NCBI GenBank assembly: GCA_977006965.1
Contig: OZ345385.1
Span: forward strand, 682,001 to 746,000
Reading direction: 5' to 3'
DNA length: 64,000 nucleotides
From: Phymatolithon calcareum
Lineage: Eukaryota; Rhodophyta; Florideophyceae; Hapalidiales
Shown here: piece by piece, positions 1 through 11,798 of the stretch
Numbering within the stretch: position 1 is the first letter of the stretch
How the letters are laid out: the number at the start of each line of letters is the position of its first letter
Notes under the pieces: generated by a model
What the model was told of the DNA's origin: nothing
The model's input: only the letters and a program-made list of their open reading frames with translations
The model's database searches: none
Program-made: the position numbers and the translations under genes

Positions 1-568
1 CCTTATTTCATCCCTTTTCTTTGATTTTTTTTGGTTTTTGCGTAACCTACGTTCTTGGATCTCTATAACAGTTTTCAAAATACGAACAACTGATCAGGAA
101 GTGGTCTTAAACTGCGCGTTTAAGGAGCTGTCCCGATTTTACAAGGAACCCTCTGCTGAGAATTTCTAGAAAAAGTTTCCACGGCGCGAGGACTTTTTTT
201 TTTGCTAAGCCAATTATGTACTGCCATAACAGAAAGTGTCCAATGAGCTTCTCGGATTCCCAAGCTCATAAAAAATAAAAGTGAAAATCTAAGATGGGGA
301 TGTAGGTCCTTAAGTGCGAGGGACGAGCCCAGAGTCAGCCATTCTCGGGATTTGATTGGTGTTTTATTCGTTCTGTGATTGGTCAATAATCAATCATTTC
401 TGTGTGGCTTCCACATAAGGCGAATGCTTGCGTTTGCGGTCACAAATTATGTAGAGGAGAAAAATTGAAGACTTTCCATTGCGACGTAAGCGAGAACGAC
501 GCCCCGGGGTGCAGAGCCCAGGGCCAGTGTCTGTGAGGCGGAGGTACCGCGCACGGCGTACTCATTCT
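1..568. other. no recognised feature
   Basis: AT-rich sequence with short ORFs on both strands. None resembles a known protein and no repeat family was recognised. The only named feature nearby is the LINE copy that starts at 580. Confidence 0.4.
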
Positions 569-579
569 GCTTGGCACAT

Positions 580-1137
580 GGGGATATATGATGATTTATT
601 TTAAAAGCTCCCAAAGCCTCAATTTGAGTAACAGGGCAGCTTCTCGCTGTTTTCGATACTCATCTCTCTACTCTCCTTCTAGTATCTCCTTAATTCGAAT
701 TTCTCTCCCTGTGAGGGCCCGAGTAAGTCTTTTGCATTCATGTTCCGTTTCTTGGTCCATCTTCATAGACTGCAGTATACGTTGCAACATGGTAAGCTCC
801 ACCACAGCACCAGTCCCAAAGTATTTCGCCAAAATGGATTTTCTCCACAAAGGAACTCTGTTGAAAATGACTCTCAGGCATCTCAACCTCGCAGTTCTGT
901 CCCTTATGTATAACACTCCTGGTAGGTCGTCCAGTACGTCGATCGGGATTTTAACTGTCCGACCCTCTTCTTCCAACGACCAGACATTGACTGTTGCTTG
1001 TAGGCGGCGCTTTTTTGACACCATACCTTCTTCCGCTTGTTTCAGAGCTTCTTTAAGGTGTTCCTCTTCCCCGAGATACCCAATGTCCTTTGATACGTCT
1101 TCCAGATCTTCTTCTTTTCCCTGGTATTCTTCTGAAA
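580..1137 (-). mobile_element. 5'-truncated LINE copy, family B, with 11-bp TSD
   Basis: The minus strand encodes the C-terminal end of a family B LINE protein, matching the copies at 41680-43584 and 57646-59171 (for example the LRCLR..FNR.PLWRKS block and the final LTRALTGREIRIKEIL). It then has the family B 3' end: AGCTTTTAAAATAAA and a terminal ATATCCCC. The copy is bounded by a direct repeat GCTTGGCACAT at 569-579 and 1138-1148, so it is 558 bp long and truncated at its 5' end. The 235-aa minus-strand ORF that ends here is a chimera of flanking DNA (above 1137) and LINE sequence, not a gene. Confidence 0.85.
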
Positions 1138-1148
1138 GCTTGGCACAT

Positions 1149-1899
1149 GGCGTGGTGGGGCACTGTACGGGCTGGCGTTGGTATTCAGATTTCCTGATTT
1201 CTTCTGTGTCTTCCAACCGTTCTTCATTAAATTTCATGAACATCCATGAAAATACATGCTTTGAAAAGCTACAGCACTCTTTTAGAGGCAATGCAATACC
1301 AGTTGAGTACGACAATTTTGTCATTACAAGTCTGCCATATACTAATTCAAAATACAAGTGAGCATACAATTTCATTTGGTACAGTCCTTGAGGTGCTTAC
1401 TCTCCACTAGCCAACTTCAATGCCCTAACCTGTCTCCTGCCATTTCCGTTGCTGCCTTCCCCTTGATCTTGCCGAACTCACCAGCACGCATGATCAAGAA
1501 GCGCACATTCAAAGTTTAATTCGCCTCAGAATTTAAGTTCTCACTGAAGCATGCTGAATGTCTTTGTCTCTGTTTTTTCTCAATATTGCACCTTCCACCC
1601 TATGGCCTTGCTTGATGGTGACCATCTAGCTGCGTGCCTCGTCACTGCAGTTCCCCGCAAATCTGCGTATGTGGGTTGGGTGTGAAGAAGGGTTTCCACC
1701 CTCATCATGTGGGGATGATATCGATTTGTCGCCGTTGACGGCTGCGGAGGAGGCACAGGAGCCATGCTGATAGCTCCCTCTGAGATGTTTTCTACACTAC
1801 GTGGTCTAGACGCTGGTCTTTGCAGGGCGCTGTAGAGACCTTCGCAAACTGAAAACAAATGCATCTCGTAATCACCTCCATGGCGAGTTCCTGAAACAT
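1149..1899. other. no recognised gene
   Basis: Flanking DNA between the LINE copy and the ELP3 remnant. Several ORFs of 60-230 codons lie on the minus strand, but they run antisense to the ELP3 remnant or read through it, and none shows a known domain. Confidence 0.35.
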
Positions 1900-2648
1900 G
1901 TCGAAATTTCGCAGCAGTGCGGACCCCACACCGCGAAGCGCTCGCGCCAATTCTGAAAGCGAAGCTCTTGGGTACGGCGAGCGGCATAGCCGTAGTAACG
2001 ATGATGTTAAAACCGCGTCGGTGCCCGTCCATTGCCTCAACGGACAACTTCTTCATGTACTGCCCGGGAGGCCCGGACTCGGACTTCGAGAATTCTGCGC
2101 AGTTGTACACGGGGTATGAAACGACATTGATGTGCGCCCTCCGCGTGCAATACGACCCGTACATCCAGGTGCGGTCGCGCGTGGAGCAATTGTATAATAT
2201 TGGGTATAGCGACGGCAAGGTCGACTTCATTCTCATGGGCGGCATCTTCATATCACTCGACATCGCGTACAAGGATTATTTTATTCGATATTTGCATGAC
2301 GGCGTCATGCGCAGCGGGCATAGCTCGCATTCCGTGCTTAAGGCCGTCCAATACGCCGAACACTCGCAGGCGAAGTGCATCTCGCTGACCATTGAGAGAC
2401 GCCCAGATCACTCCTCCCCGCCGCACTTGTGGGTTATGCTGGGCCATTAAGTGCAGGCGATTTTTGACTGCTTTCGACTTGAGAAGGATGCAGGATTTAA
2501 GTTTGATGCGCATATAATGGCGGATTTACCGAACATGGGGAAGGAGCGCGATATGGAATCGTCTGGGGAATTATTTGAGAACCCGGAGTTTTTGGCCAGA
2601 TGGATTGAAGATATACGCGGCACTGCGCCGCAGAACGGGGCTCATTAG
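1900..2648 (+). pseudogene. ELP3: decayed ELP3 (Elongator radical-SAM acetyltransferase) fragment
   Basis: ELP3 is the catalytic subunit of Elongator, which modifies the wobble uridine of tRNAs. It has a radical-SAM domain followed by a GNAT domain. The frame from 1917 matches the radical-SAM half: TASGIAVV, then KPRRCPSIAS, YCPGGPDSDFE, the YTGYE stretch, MGG, YRDYFIR-like YKDYFIR, and SLTIE near the end. It is broken in four ways. One cluster cysteine is Phe: the motif reads C-x9-F-x2-C instead of C-x9-C-x2-C. About 27 codons are missing after HLWVML. An in-frame TAA lies at 2448-2450. A frameshift near 2580 moves the [12 protein letters not shown] part into another frame. The N-terminus and the whole acetyltransferase domain are absent. 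Family identity is very likely; function is lost. Confidence 0.88.
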
Positions 2649-4467
2649 CGCGGCCACCGTAGCCGCAGAGAGCAACGCGTTTAAACCTAAAGTTATGGTC
2701 AGGTGCGAGGGACGAGCTCTACATGTATATGTTAGAGAAAACATATGCTTGTCTCCTTGGCGATATCCCAAACCAAAGTATCGAATCGTCCATAAAAGGC
2801 GCTTCCGATCACAGCAAGTGGAGTCGCATGAAGCCTTCTAGACGTGCTAGCCTCTTAGGGGAATAAAGCAATCAACATCATCATCATGTTAGAGAAATTT
2901 GCTACTTTTTTTAATATGTTGTGATTTGCCTCATTTTTTCGTCCCGATAAACGAGGACTGTTCCTCGTCCACGGACTTTCAATTTCAGCGAATGAAACTG
3001 ACTTCGTCCGGGCGATGGCCTTGTGCCTAAATTTTATGATATTTTCTCATTAACGGCTATGGTTGGCCGTGGACTCAACATTTCAACAGTGCAAGTTACA
3101 TCGAAGATAGCAAAATGATTATTTTTATTAGACAAAACTTGCTCCTGCCCACTTGGCACAACCCAATTGAAAGTTCATCTCTGGATGTTGAAGAATCCGT
3201 GTAAGCCTCGCGAGATTACACAGCAAACACGCCGACGGTACTTCAGCGGTGACAACCGCCCGCTCGCACGCGCGTCTTCTTGGTCGTCGTTTGCAAGGTT
3301 TAAGAAGAAGAACAAGTTTGTGACCAAGGCCTCGAGCCCCCTAACGGGGGGCTTGGGCCTCGGCGGGTCCCAGACCGTGACCCAGCACGGCACCCGATGG
3401 CGTGGTAGTATCAAGGCGTCCTTGTGCTGGTTGTTCGCGACGCCGATGAACCGCTTTGCGGTTCTGCAGACCGTCTTAGCGGAGTTCGTAGCTGCTTACA
3501 CTGAACTTACGTTTTCCCTACAAGCTGTTTCACGACACTAGAACCCTCATTTTTCGTGTTTTCCCGTCGACTAGATTTTGCCAAATCTATTTTTGCGTGT
3601 CTATTACTTTTTAATGATCCATATCGTGCCCATCGCTCGGCGCTCGATTACCCACCATTTCCTTCAGCGGCAGTTTCTTCTGAAGAAAAGGATGGACACT
3701 AAGGCGCGACGCCGCCGCTAGTGCTGAGAAGACGCCCTCGAACAGAATCATTTCCGTGCGCACCACACGTTTGCCGCGCACGCTGATTCTGAGCACACTG
3801 CTACTATTCGTCTGAAATAGCACTTCTTCACTTAATAGCGGACACTACAGGAGTGTATTGCCATATGCTGCTCGTGTCCGAAACATGCTCGGAGGATCTA
3901 CGTGATTTTTATTCTTGCAGTTCTTTAACTGAATCACAATGGTTTGTAAATTAGAGAAACAAGATTCTTGTACAACAACTAAGAAAGCAAACAATAGCAA
4001 CAATGAAGCAGCTAAAACGAGGCGAGTCCGGGAGTATTGCTGTAATTGACATGCAAAGAACAAATGTCATATTGCCCTGTACACATGCGTCAGGCCGCAA
4101 CCTTTGTATTCAAGTTCAGAGAATTCCTTTCAACGGGATAGCCGAAACACAAAACGCCATGCTCGAGATACACTGGCATTGGATTCAAATCCTCGTGCAT
4201 CACCACACATAGTTTCGGTCCTGTACCACTAACACGCTTGAGGAAAAGAAACTGAGACACAAGGTCACCATTCAAAGATCTCCACGGAATGATTGAGTCC
4301 TCGCATTACCTTTTCAGTGAGGAAGGGATGTATGTAAGCTTGCAATTTGGATGAATCTTGACATATCTATGAAAAATGGCGGTTGAAGCCCAACGTGCTG
4401 TCTCTCCATCGGCGTCTCCGCTTAGAGAATTATTCATCGCTTCGCTCACATTACAACTGGAAACAAT
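2649..4467. other. no recognised gene; possible retroelement tail near 2858-2886
   Basis: After the ELP3 remnant the sequence runs into GGGGAATAAAGCAATCAA followed by CAT repeats (about 2858-2886). That is the kind of end some LINEs have, but no second copy of it was found here. ORFs at 3167-3541 (+) and 3175-3414 (-) overlap and show no domain. A short GC-rich hairpin (about 3335-3353: AGCCCCC, loop TAAC, GGGGGCT) lies inside them. Confidence 0.35.
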
Positions 4468-5784
4468 CTAATATTTATGGTCAAACATAAACCCTTTCAC
4501 GGCGAAGGAGACAATTGCTTCGGGAATCTCACGAACAAATAGTCTAACTCGATGCACAGCCTTGTATGCGCTTTCCCCGTTTTCGTGCATCTTGATTTTG
4601 TAATGATCTCCAGCGTTTTTTCCACTTTTCATTCTGAAGTTGATATAGTCGTATTTGTTTGCAGCAATCAGCCGATATCCGTCAGTCTTATGGAAAGTTA
4701 TACCGCTGAACGAATCAGTCTGAAAAGCGGTAATTATTTCTGTCGTCATATGAACGTTTTTCAAATCAATAGCGGCGTGCAGCGGCACGGAGCTCACATC
4801 CCTTAGACCAAAACTGCCAGCAGCTAGCGCAGCTTTCAACTTTCTCGGGCTGCATTGCAAAATATTTCTCCAACGTCAGATATTACAGATGCCGGGAGCT
4901 CCGGCAAGCAACGTACGTTGTCCTTATGCAAATTTCAGATCACAAGATTGTTTTGCACTAGGTTTTCTGGCATGAAACTCGCCGTACGGCGCGATATCAA
5001 ACGCATATACTCACAGGTACGTCACACCGATGGCATTGTTATAATCTTCATCTGCATCCTCACCTCCTTCGATCTTAATGTTGATTGCGGATCGCAATTG
5101 TTTCAGAATGAACTTCACCTTCTGTGATCGGGCATTAGACTCCTTCAAGCATGCACATCTAGAATTTCGCTTGTACTCGGCTTCATCTTCATCCGCCATG
5201 ACCTCGACTGCATTATGCACCGTACTCACCATCTCACTCAACGAGTCAATCCAGGTTTTGTACGTACTCATTGAGCGAGAGTGTCCATTACGATAATCCG
5301 TCAAAGCCACATTGACGAAGAAATTACCAAGCATAGAATGGCACAAACTGGTATTCGTTCCTTCTTCGAAATATTCAGTGTAACGAGAACGGGTTGAAGA
5401 GAAGTCGTTTGGAACACAAACCACGACTCTTGAGAGCGTCTTGTCGTCTGGCCATATTTCTCCGTGTTCGTCAGTAACCAGTCGAGTGCCATAGATATAT
5501 TCCATTGCAGAGCCAACCAATTTGAAATCGTACGGCCCTTCGCCCTGTTGTCCATCAGAAGGAAGACGCCCTGGGAGTTCTATCGCCATTCTGTTTAGAA
5601 CAGTATCGTACCGTTTCCCCGATACAGGACGAATTGCCGACCATCCTTCAGTTATATGAAGTTCAACTTGGTACGGCCCTTCTATTTGTTCTTGAGATAT
5701 AACGTTCTCACCGTCATGCTCCTCGATACTAAGAGCGATGGACATAGCAACTTTCTCCTTCATAACGTGCTCTTCCGTTAGCAT
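4468..5784 (-). CDS. two-exon gene of unknown function (383 aa)
   Basis: Exon 1 is 5784-5015 and exon 2 is 4849-4468. Between them lies a 165-bp intron (5014-4850) with a GTGAGT donor and a TTTTGCAATGCAG acceptor. Exon 1 ends after two bases of a codon and exon 2 supplies the third, so the splice keeps one frame of 384 codons including the stop. Without splicing, exon 1 meets a stop immediately at the donor. The start at 5784 is chosen because a TGA lies seven codons upstream in the same frame. The protein is mixed and fairly acidic (EVMADEDEAE, EGGEDADED), with no signal peptide or membrane segment and no domain I recognise. Splicing is inferred from sequence only. Confidence 0.6.
4850..5014 (-). 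other. spliceosomal intron (GT-AG, 165 bp)
   Basis: Read on the minus strand, it begins GTGAGTATATG and ends TTGCAATGCAG. The phase (two bases before, one after) joins the flanking ORFs exactly. It is the clearest intron in the window. Confidence 0.6.
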
Positions 5785-6368
5785 TTTGAGGCCATTCCTT
5801 CACCTGTCTTCCCGTACATTTTCCTTTCTATGAAATTTTGGAAATCAGGACGGATTACGCACGACATTTCGGAAAACGGATGGATTGGATTCATTTTTTC
5901 CTTTTTACGGAATGGATTGGAATGGAACTGCTTAATGGTTAAATTAATCGTGCGCGGAACGGATTTTCTAGAATCGTAAGACTGAATCCGATTGAGAATA
6001 CTGATAAAAAACTAATTTCTAAGATTTGAATTTTTGGAAGCGGAGGCTGATCCGAAAAAGTCGCCAAATTCGTGGCACAGAACAAGACGGGTCGGGCTTC
6101 ATCCATCCATTCACGGATGCGGATCAGATTGATTTAGAGAAAATAGCCATTAAACGCGGAAGCAGTTTGAAAATTTTTCAATATTTTCGAAACGGAGTGG
6201 ATGTCAAACTGTCCAGGCCGACCCTTAGTCCAGATATCACTCGTATCAACCTTAAATCGGGCGAACAGATGTTTTCAAGCTCTCAGAGACGACCTTCTAT
6301 CCCCCGGCCCAATTTCGCTCCGTATTCGATCCAAGGCCGTGGGCAAGTATCTGCATCCATCGAAAAAG

Positions 6369-7184
6369 ATGAGCAGAAAGAAGGACAAGATCGAGGCTGG
6401 TGATGTCGCCGATCACACCTACTTTCTCAAAAATTACTTCCTTGAACGCGGCATCGCGGGTACGAACGACTCTAAAGCTATCCTGGACTGCGTCCGGCGT
6501 GCTGAAGAGGCCCGCGAGACTTTCAAGCGCATGCAAGCCACCGAGGAGCCCGAGATTCCAGTTCCCGGGACGCCCGGTGCACTTTCCGATGCGCAGAAGT
6601 ACAATCGTCGACTGCTGAACAACCGCAAATCCGCTGCCGCGACTCGAGTCTACCAGGAAGTCCTAAAGAGAGAGCAAGCCCACACACTCGAAACTATCGT
6701 CATTGAGCGTGACCGATATGCCGCTGAGCTATCCCGAGCCCTGGTAGAGCAAAAGAAGGCAGTGCGCGACGCCGCGGAGCAGCGCACCCTAGTGAAACAG
6801 CTCACGAGCAAGAAAAAGCAGATGAAAAGTGGTCTCGAATTCTTGGCCGCGACTATCGCGCAGATGTTGTACGCGCTGAACGAGGAGAGTCAGACGAGAA
6901 TGGAGATGATGCGAAGCCAGGAACGAGATATGAAGCTGCCGGCCGTCGCCCCGGCGTTTTTCGTTTCGGACCAATGCTCTCAGATGAAGATGGAAGTATC
7001 GGAGAGTCAGAAACACGATGTCAAGATGCTTCCAGCCCTTGGTCGTGTCACTAGTCAGACACAGGACACTGAGGAGAAGAAGCCGAGCGGCAAGTCGTTG
7101 TGCGTAGATTTTAAGGCTGTAGGAGCGTTGAATATGGCAATAATGTGCTCGCAGCGGCTCCAGCCAAGACAGGAAACTGATTGA
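6369..7184 (+). CDS. bZIP-like transcription factor (271 aa)
   Basis: A basic-region leucine-zipper protein would bind DNA as a dimer in the nucleus. The basic region at residues about 78-101 carries the diagnostic N-x7-R spacing (N85 to R93, in NNRKSAAATR), preceded by YNRRLL and followed by VYQEVLKRE. A charged helical stretch follows to about residue 150 (ERDRYAAELSRALVEQKKA), a likely coiled coil, though its heptads are not a clean row of leucines. The start at Met 6369 (MSRKKDK) is preferred over the longer frame from 6201, whose first 56 residues look like upstream non-coding DNA. The C-terminal third is unremarkable. No introns are needed. The target genes are unknown. Confidence 0.6.
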   Translation: MSRKKDKIEAGDVADHTYFLKNYFLERGIAGTNDSKAILDCVRRAEEARETFKRMQATEEPEIPVPGTPGALSDAQKYNRRLLNNRKSAAATRVYQEVLKREQAHTLETIVIERDRYAAELSRALVEQKKAVRDAAEQRTLVKQLTSKKKQMKSGLEFLAATIAQMLYALNEESQTRMEMMRSQERDMKLPAVAPAFFVSDQCSQMKMEVSESQKHDVKMLPALGRVTSQTQDTEEKKPSGKSLCVDFKAVGALNMAIMCSQRLQPRQETD

Positions 7185-9193
7185 AGGTCTGTCAGGCGTG
7201 AGGCCAGAGGGAAGCGTCCGTTCTGGGCATGGCCAAGAGCTGCCAAATTTCAGCCAGAAAAATACGAAGTTTAGGGCTTTGGAATGCATGAATGAGTATG
7301 GCGAAAGTAAATGAAAAAATTAGTTGCTGATTTTTTTGTCTTGTTCTTAGATCCTAGTAGTCAACGAAGAGCACGAAAGCTCTATGAGAATGCCCCGATC
7401 GGCACAGGCGGCTCCTCGTTCCATGTACGCTGTACACTGAAAACTATATACAAATGGGTAAACGAAATGCAATGCATGGCCCGGGGCCAGAACATGTTCC
7501 AGGGCTCCGCAGGTCCTAATTCCCTGCAGTTAATATTCGCAAACGTTTACCGACGGCCGATGCATCAAACATACTGTATTTTACACGAACCGTAATATCC
7601 AGTACCCGGCGGACTTCATAGAGCAAAGATTACAGCGTTAAACAAAAACCTCTCTTGTACAATCGCATGAGCGTCATTTCCGTCGACCCATTCCACTATC
7701 GTCGAAAAGTCTTTGACCTGGCCAGAATGTCCGGGCTTATTGACCGTGGTGGTAATTTAACTGAATGCATCAAAAAACCGACGCAGAAGACGCTACCAGT
7801 TATCACCGTGTCGTAGAAAAGATACCAAACATGCAGAATCACAGTGAAAATATCTAACGAGCATACCGCTCGCCCGTCCATGGTGTCGTCACCATACATT
7901 ACACCCTTGCCCACAAAGGTATTAACCCACAATAAATTCAGCCTCATCGACACCATCGCTACGCGAATCGCCGCACGTGCTTATCATTTGCAGGTGATCT
8001 CCGGGGGAATGACCGCCAGAGATTCTTGAGGGAAACCCGAACCGCAGGCGTCTTTCGACAAGAACTGCCGCAAGACGCTCCTCGATGACAGTCTCATACG
8101 CCGGCTGTGCATAAAAGTGCCCTGGCACACTTCTCGCACCGTGCTCAAAAATAAATGTACTCGGTAATGAATGTAACACTGCCAAAGGCGGCCAACCAGT
8201 CGGTATCATGACCTTGCCGCCCGCACTTGTCTTCCATGTAGGTCCATTCAGTCGCGAGTCGAGCATTTTTCCTGGGGACACGTCCGCCCAAAACGTGAAG
8301 GTACACAGGATCGTGTTGAAACACCAGCGGCTGTGCACGCCACGAGAACATATGGCACATGTGACGGCCCCATTCAGCTCTTTCGCGCACTCCGTGACGG
8401 GATGAGACAATGAAGAGAAAGCTGGCATATGCAGGAGCATATATTGGCACGGACCCCGGCGCACATCATGCGTTCAGCGCGGGATCAGATTGCGTGCTGT
8501 CAGTGTGCACCTTTACGATATCATCCTTGTGTGTTTCGACTTCGGAATCCATCCATACGCCGCCCCCACGCCAGTGTAAGCTCGCCATACTAGTCTTCTG
8601 CGTGCAGAATTCATCCCTGCCTTTAGCGTGTGTTTCACATGTGAAACACTGCAGTTATATCTTTCGCTTTCGGGAGGCGAAACACCTCAGCTTCAGCATG
8701 GAGGAAGTTTGGAACTGCAGCATCAATGGCATAATATTATGATTCTCCAATGAAAAAATGGATTCGAGCGACAAGCGATGCTTGATGATCACGCCTCGCA
8801 CGTCCGATGGTAAAACACTTTGGGTACATCGAAACGCCAAAAGTAGATTTTACGACAATTTCATATAGAATCTACAGATTTTACATTTGCCCGCGGCTTA
8901 AAAAAATTAATTAGGGAAAATTCGAATTCTGCGCTCTCCTATACATGGGGTGGACCGCTGCGAAGTTCAAGAGTTTAATTTTAAATAAAATCAGCGCAAT
9001 GAACCGCACTAATTTGTTTGCTCCTCCAGTGTGCTACTGTACATCTATGTTGATCGCACTCATTTGTCTACTGTACGTCGACCGTTCCCCAGCAGTTGTG
9101 CCCCAGTTGCGTCGCCCGGAAAAACGACTGTGGCACCGCAAGCAGACATGCAGGAACAGCGTGTGCAGGCGAATAGTACCGCATTGAATCTAA
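7185..9193. other. unrecognised region with one longer minus-strand ORF
   Basis: A minus-strand ORF of 180 codons at 7922-8464 is the longest, with overlapping frames at 8145-8450. None shows a domain I know, and the coding signal seems to switch frame, as in a decayed gene. A perfect 20-bp palindrome, GTGTTTCACATGTGAAACAC, lies at 8630-8649. Nothing else was recognised. Confidence 0.3.
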
Positions 9194-9883
9194 ATCCATG
9201 AGGGCTCGGACCCTGCGCGTGCAAACTATGAGTGGCACGGCCCTCAACAAGACTACGCTGGATGGAGCGCGAACTCTTTAGCGCTGTGTCGTGCACTATT
9301 GGACCTTTCGGCGTTCTCCATATCTGCTGTAGCGCAGGCTGCGCTCTTCTTCAGCGGTGAGCACCCAAGAACAAGAGCACTGGAGTTCGTTGCGCTTGTC
9401 GTTCTGTTCAATGCGGCCCAGCCGGATCGCGTGTGGATCAGCATAGAATCTGCGACCGAACTAGAACCTGGGGCTGGCACTGCGCCGCGCAGCCGTGAGC
9501 TCCCTGGCGGAATTCCGGTGGAGCAACTCTTACGAGATTACCATTTCGGGGCTGTGGACGCGGATAGTGGCGTTGGCATGATGCACGGTGGGCTGTGCAT
9601 CCCAGTTGAGTACAATGCGGTTTTTGCAAGGCCCGTCGTACTATGGAGCGAAACAGAGCCCTCTGTCAACTCTTTTGCTGGTAAACTCAGGTTCCCGAAG
9701 GAGGTAGCGCGCGTTCGTTGCATCGCTCGCTACATGTCGCTCGGTGCGGCGTTTAAGGGAAAGGTCATTTCCCCAGCGAAAACGGAAAATAATAGCAAAG
9801 TGCGCATTGACTCAATCCGCTCGCTGTTTCGGTCGTCTGTGCACCAGATCCGTTCCCCCATTCCCGCACTTGTGATCTTCTGA
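9194..9883 (+). CDS. unknown ORF, open from 9194
   Basis: This frame is open for 230 codons from just after a TAA at 9191 to the stop at 9881-9883, with no ATG near its left end, so it may be an exon or a fragment. It holds a hydrophobic stretch (ALEFVALVVLF at about 9385-9420) and a Gly/Met-rich segment (GVGMMHGG). I recognise no family. There are no repeats or TE motifs in it. It could be a chance ORF in a GC-richer stretch. Confidence 0.3.
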   Translation: MHEGSDPARANYEWHGPQQDYAGWSANSLALCRALLDLSAFSISAVAQAALFFSGEHPRTRALEFVALVVLFNAAQPDRVWISIESATELEPGAGTAPRSRELPGGIPVEQLLRDYHFGAVDADSGVGMMHGGLCIPVEYNAVFARPVVLWSETEPSVNSFAGKLRFPKEVARVRCIARYMSLGAAFKGKVISPAKTENNSKVRIDSIRSLFRSSVHQIRSPIPALVIF

Positions 9884-11798
9884 CCTCTGCTGCTTTGAAA
9901 ACTACCAGTGGGAAACTCTGTGCGCTGACCAGTGAAGAATATCGTTGTCGAAAATCTGGGCCGTGACGACCTTCTGCACCCAGTACACTGGCAAGCAATG
10001 CTTCTGAAAAGTTTGTGCGATAATCCCGAAAACGCGGACGGCGTTTTATCGAATGGGAATGCTTGGAAGAGACGCTTGAAGACGCATTAGCAATGGCTCG
10101 ATCCGCTTCTATTATGTCACTGCCACCGCTCGGCTCCTGCAATGGATTCAGTGGGGAGGGAATGGGACTTTGTTTGGGCAGAAGTATGTATAGAGATGCT
10201 GAGACGGAGACTGGAGTGTCGCGTCGAACACAACCTCGGGAGTAATTTTGACAAACTCAAGTGCAGCAATTACTATAGCAATTCCTTCGATTAGATTTTA
10301 CATTTTGCGATTGCCCGACTAAGATGGCTACGAAAGAAATGAAAAATTAGTAAAGACATCCAATGCACTACAATCACGCCCCAGTTCAAATATCATCTGA
10401 CATCCTCCACGCTATTCATGCTTGAATTCTCCTGCCCGATCTGGAAATTGAGCGTTACTTCGTCCGCGCACAATACCGTTAATATTCGAAAGAGTTACAT
10501 TCCGCTCTCACCCACGAACTGGCACATTCGGCGTATCTCCCGCCCCTTCCGCTCGACCCCCAAGCTCTATCTACTTATTGCGACTTTGACGAGGTGGCCA
10601 CCGCCGTAGAAGGCCGGAGGCTATCCATGAGAACCAGGCATGAAAAGATCCACGGGCAGGTGGTGGAGGTAAATGAATGTCTGCCGTGACCTTCGGCGCT
10701 ATTACATCGTCCAAATTCACATGTGCCAATGAGGTTCGATAACAATCTCGACGATTCCGATGCTACGGAAACGATTTTGTGCACTGCATTTCGCAGCCCA
10801 GGTTTGCGCCACTTGCAATGCATACATTTCACCCACCAGCCACGTCTCTGCATTACGCATCGTTGTCGTCTTGCTTTACATCAGTTCGATTCCGTTCATC
10901 ACAAAAGGCATGGCGGAAAACCCACCTGCGAGCAGCACATAGGAGAAGGTAGTCACACTAGACACGTCGCTGATAATAGCCACGGGAATGAAAACCATTA
11001 ACGGGGGAGAATTAGAATAGAAAAGTTGGACTCCGCCAGACCGTTTGTTGCTTGGTCCACGCCGAGAATTTTTGAATAAAGCGCAGCGGGAAGAGATCCA
11101 TTTTGCTCAAACACCATCTCGGTAGCACTCGGCGAAAAGAGCTGTTCCCTTTTCTCAAGTTTTCAACCCTTCGCAAAAGGCGCAACTTACGAACCGCCTT
11201 GGCCGTTTCACATGACGTCAGATTCGTTCGCAAAAGTTTCGTCATGCGCTCCCACGCCGGTGACACCAAATAGCACGGCTGCGCCAGACAGAAGAGCACG
11301 ACGCACAGTGTCACAGACAGCGCGGGAACCCTGAGCAGAGCAGCACTCCCAGGTGAGGTAACGTCGAGCTGCACGCACAATAGAAAATGCTGGACATCGT
11401 CCACAACACATGCCTAACACGGACCGTATTGGCAGAGAAAAGACTTGCAAGCGTTCCGTTGCGGAAACATTTACGACATGTAGTCAAAGTGGAAATGTGG
11501 AGGTCGAATAAGCTGCCCACGGAGCGCCACATAGCGCAGCAAAATACTCATGCCGACGGTGGAGTGTTTGCATGTACTTTGACCGATTTATGTGCGGGCC
11601 GCCAAGTGATGTTTGGTAGCATGCTTTGGTGAGCCTCTGGAATAAGAACAACCCCGGGAGAAGGAGCGATGTAGTTAATTACCAGTATGATAATCGTAAC
11701 TGGTCAATTCCCCATTTGTCTTTTTCAGCTCCATTTTACGCCGGTGTCGAAATAGAAAAAGCACTCGAAGGTTTCTTGCCCTAGTAAAAAGTTAGCCC
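9884..11798. other. unrecognised region, possible decayed membrane-protein gene on the minus strand
   Basis: Many short ORFs lie on both strands. On the minus strand around 10850-11010 one frame reads as hydrophobic sequence (VFIPVAIISDVSS, then VLLAGGFSAMPFVMNG), and another near 11230-11290 reads ALLSGAAVLFGVTGVGAH. They sit in different frames with stops between them. This suggests a decayed membrane protein, but no family was identified. Confidence 0.25.

Noticed and set aside
588-1361. 257-codon plus-strand ORF
   Set aside because: Antisense to LINE family B coding; Ser-rich composition is typical of a shadow frame.
668-1375. 235-codon minus-strand ORF as a gene
   Set aside because: Its start lies in flanking DNA and its end in the LINE; the TSD at 1138-1148 cuts it in two.
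3335-3353. GC hairpin as a transcription terminator
   Set aside because: Factor-independent terminators do not apply to a eukaryotic nuclear genome and no U-tract follows.
4170-4200. tRNA T-arm-like GGATTCAAATCC
   Set aside because: No D-arm, anticodon arm or acceptor stem around it.
7922-8464. Naming the 180-codon minus ORF
   Set aside because: No domain recognised and coding signal shifts frame; calling a function would be a guess.
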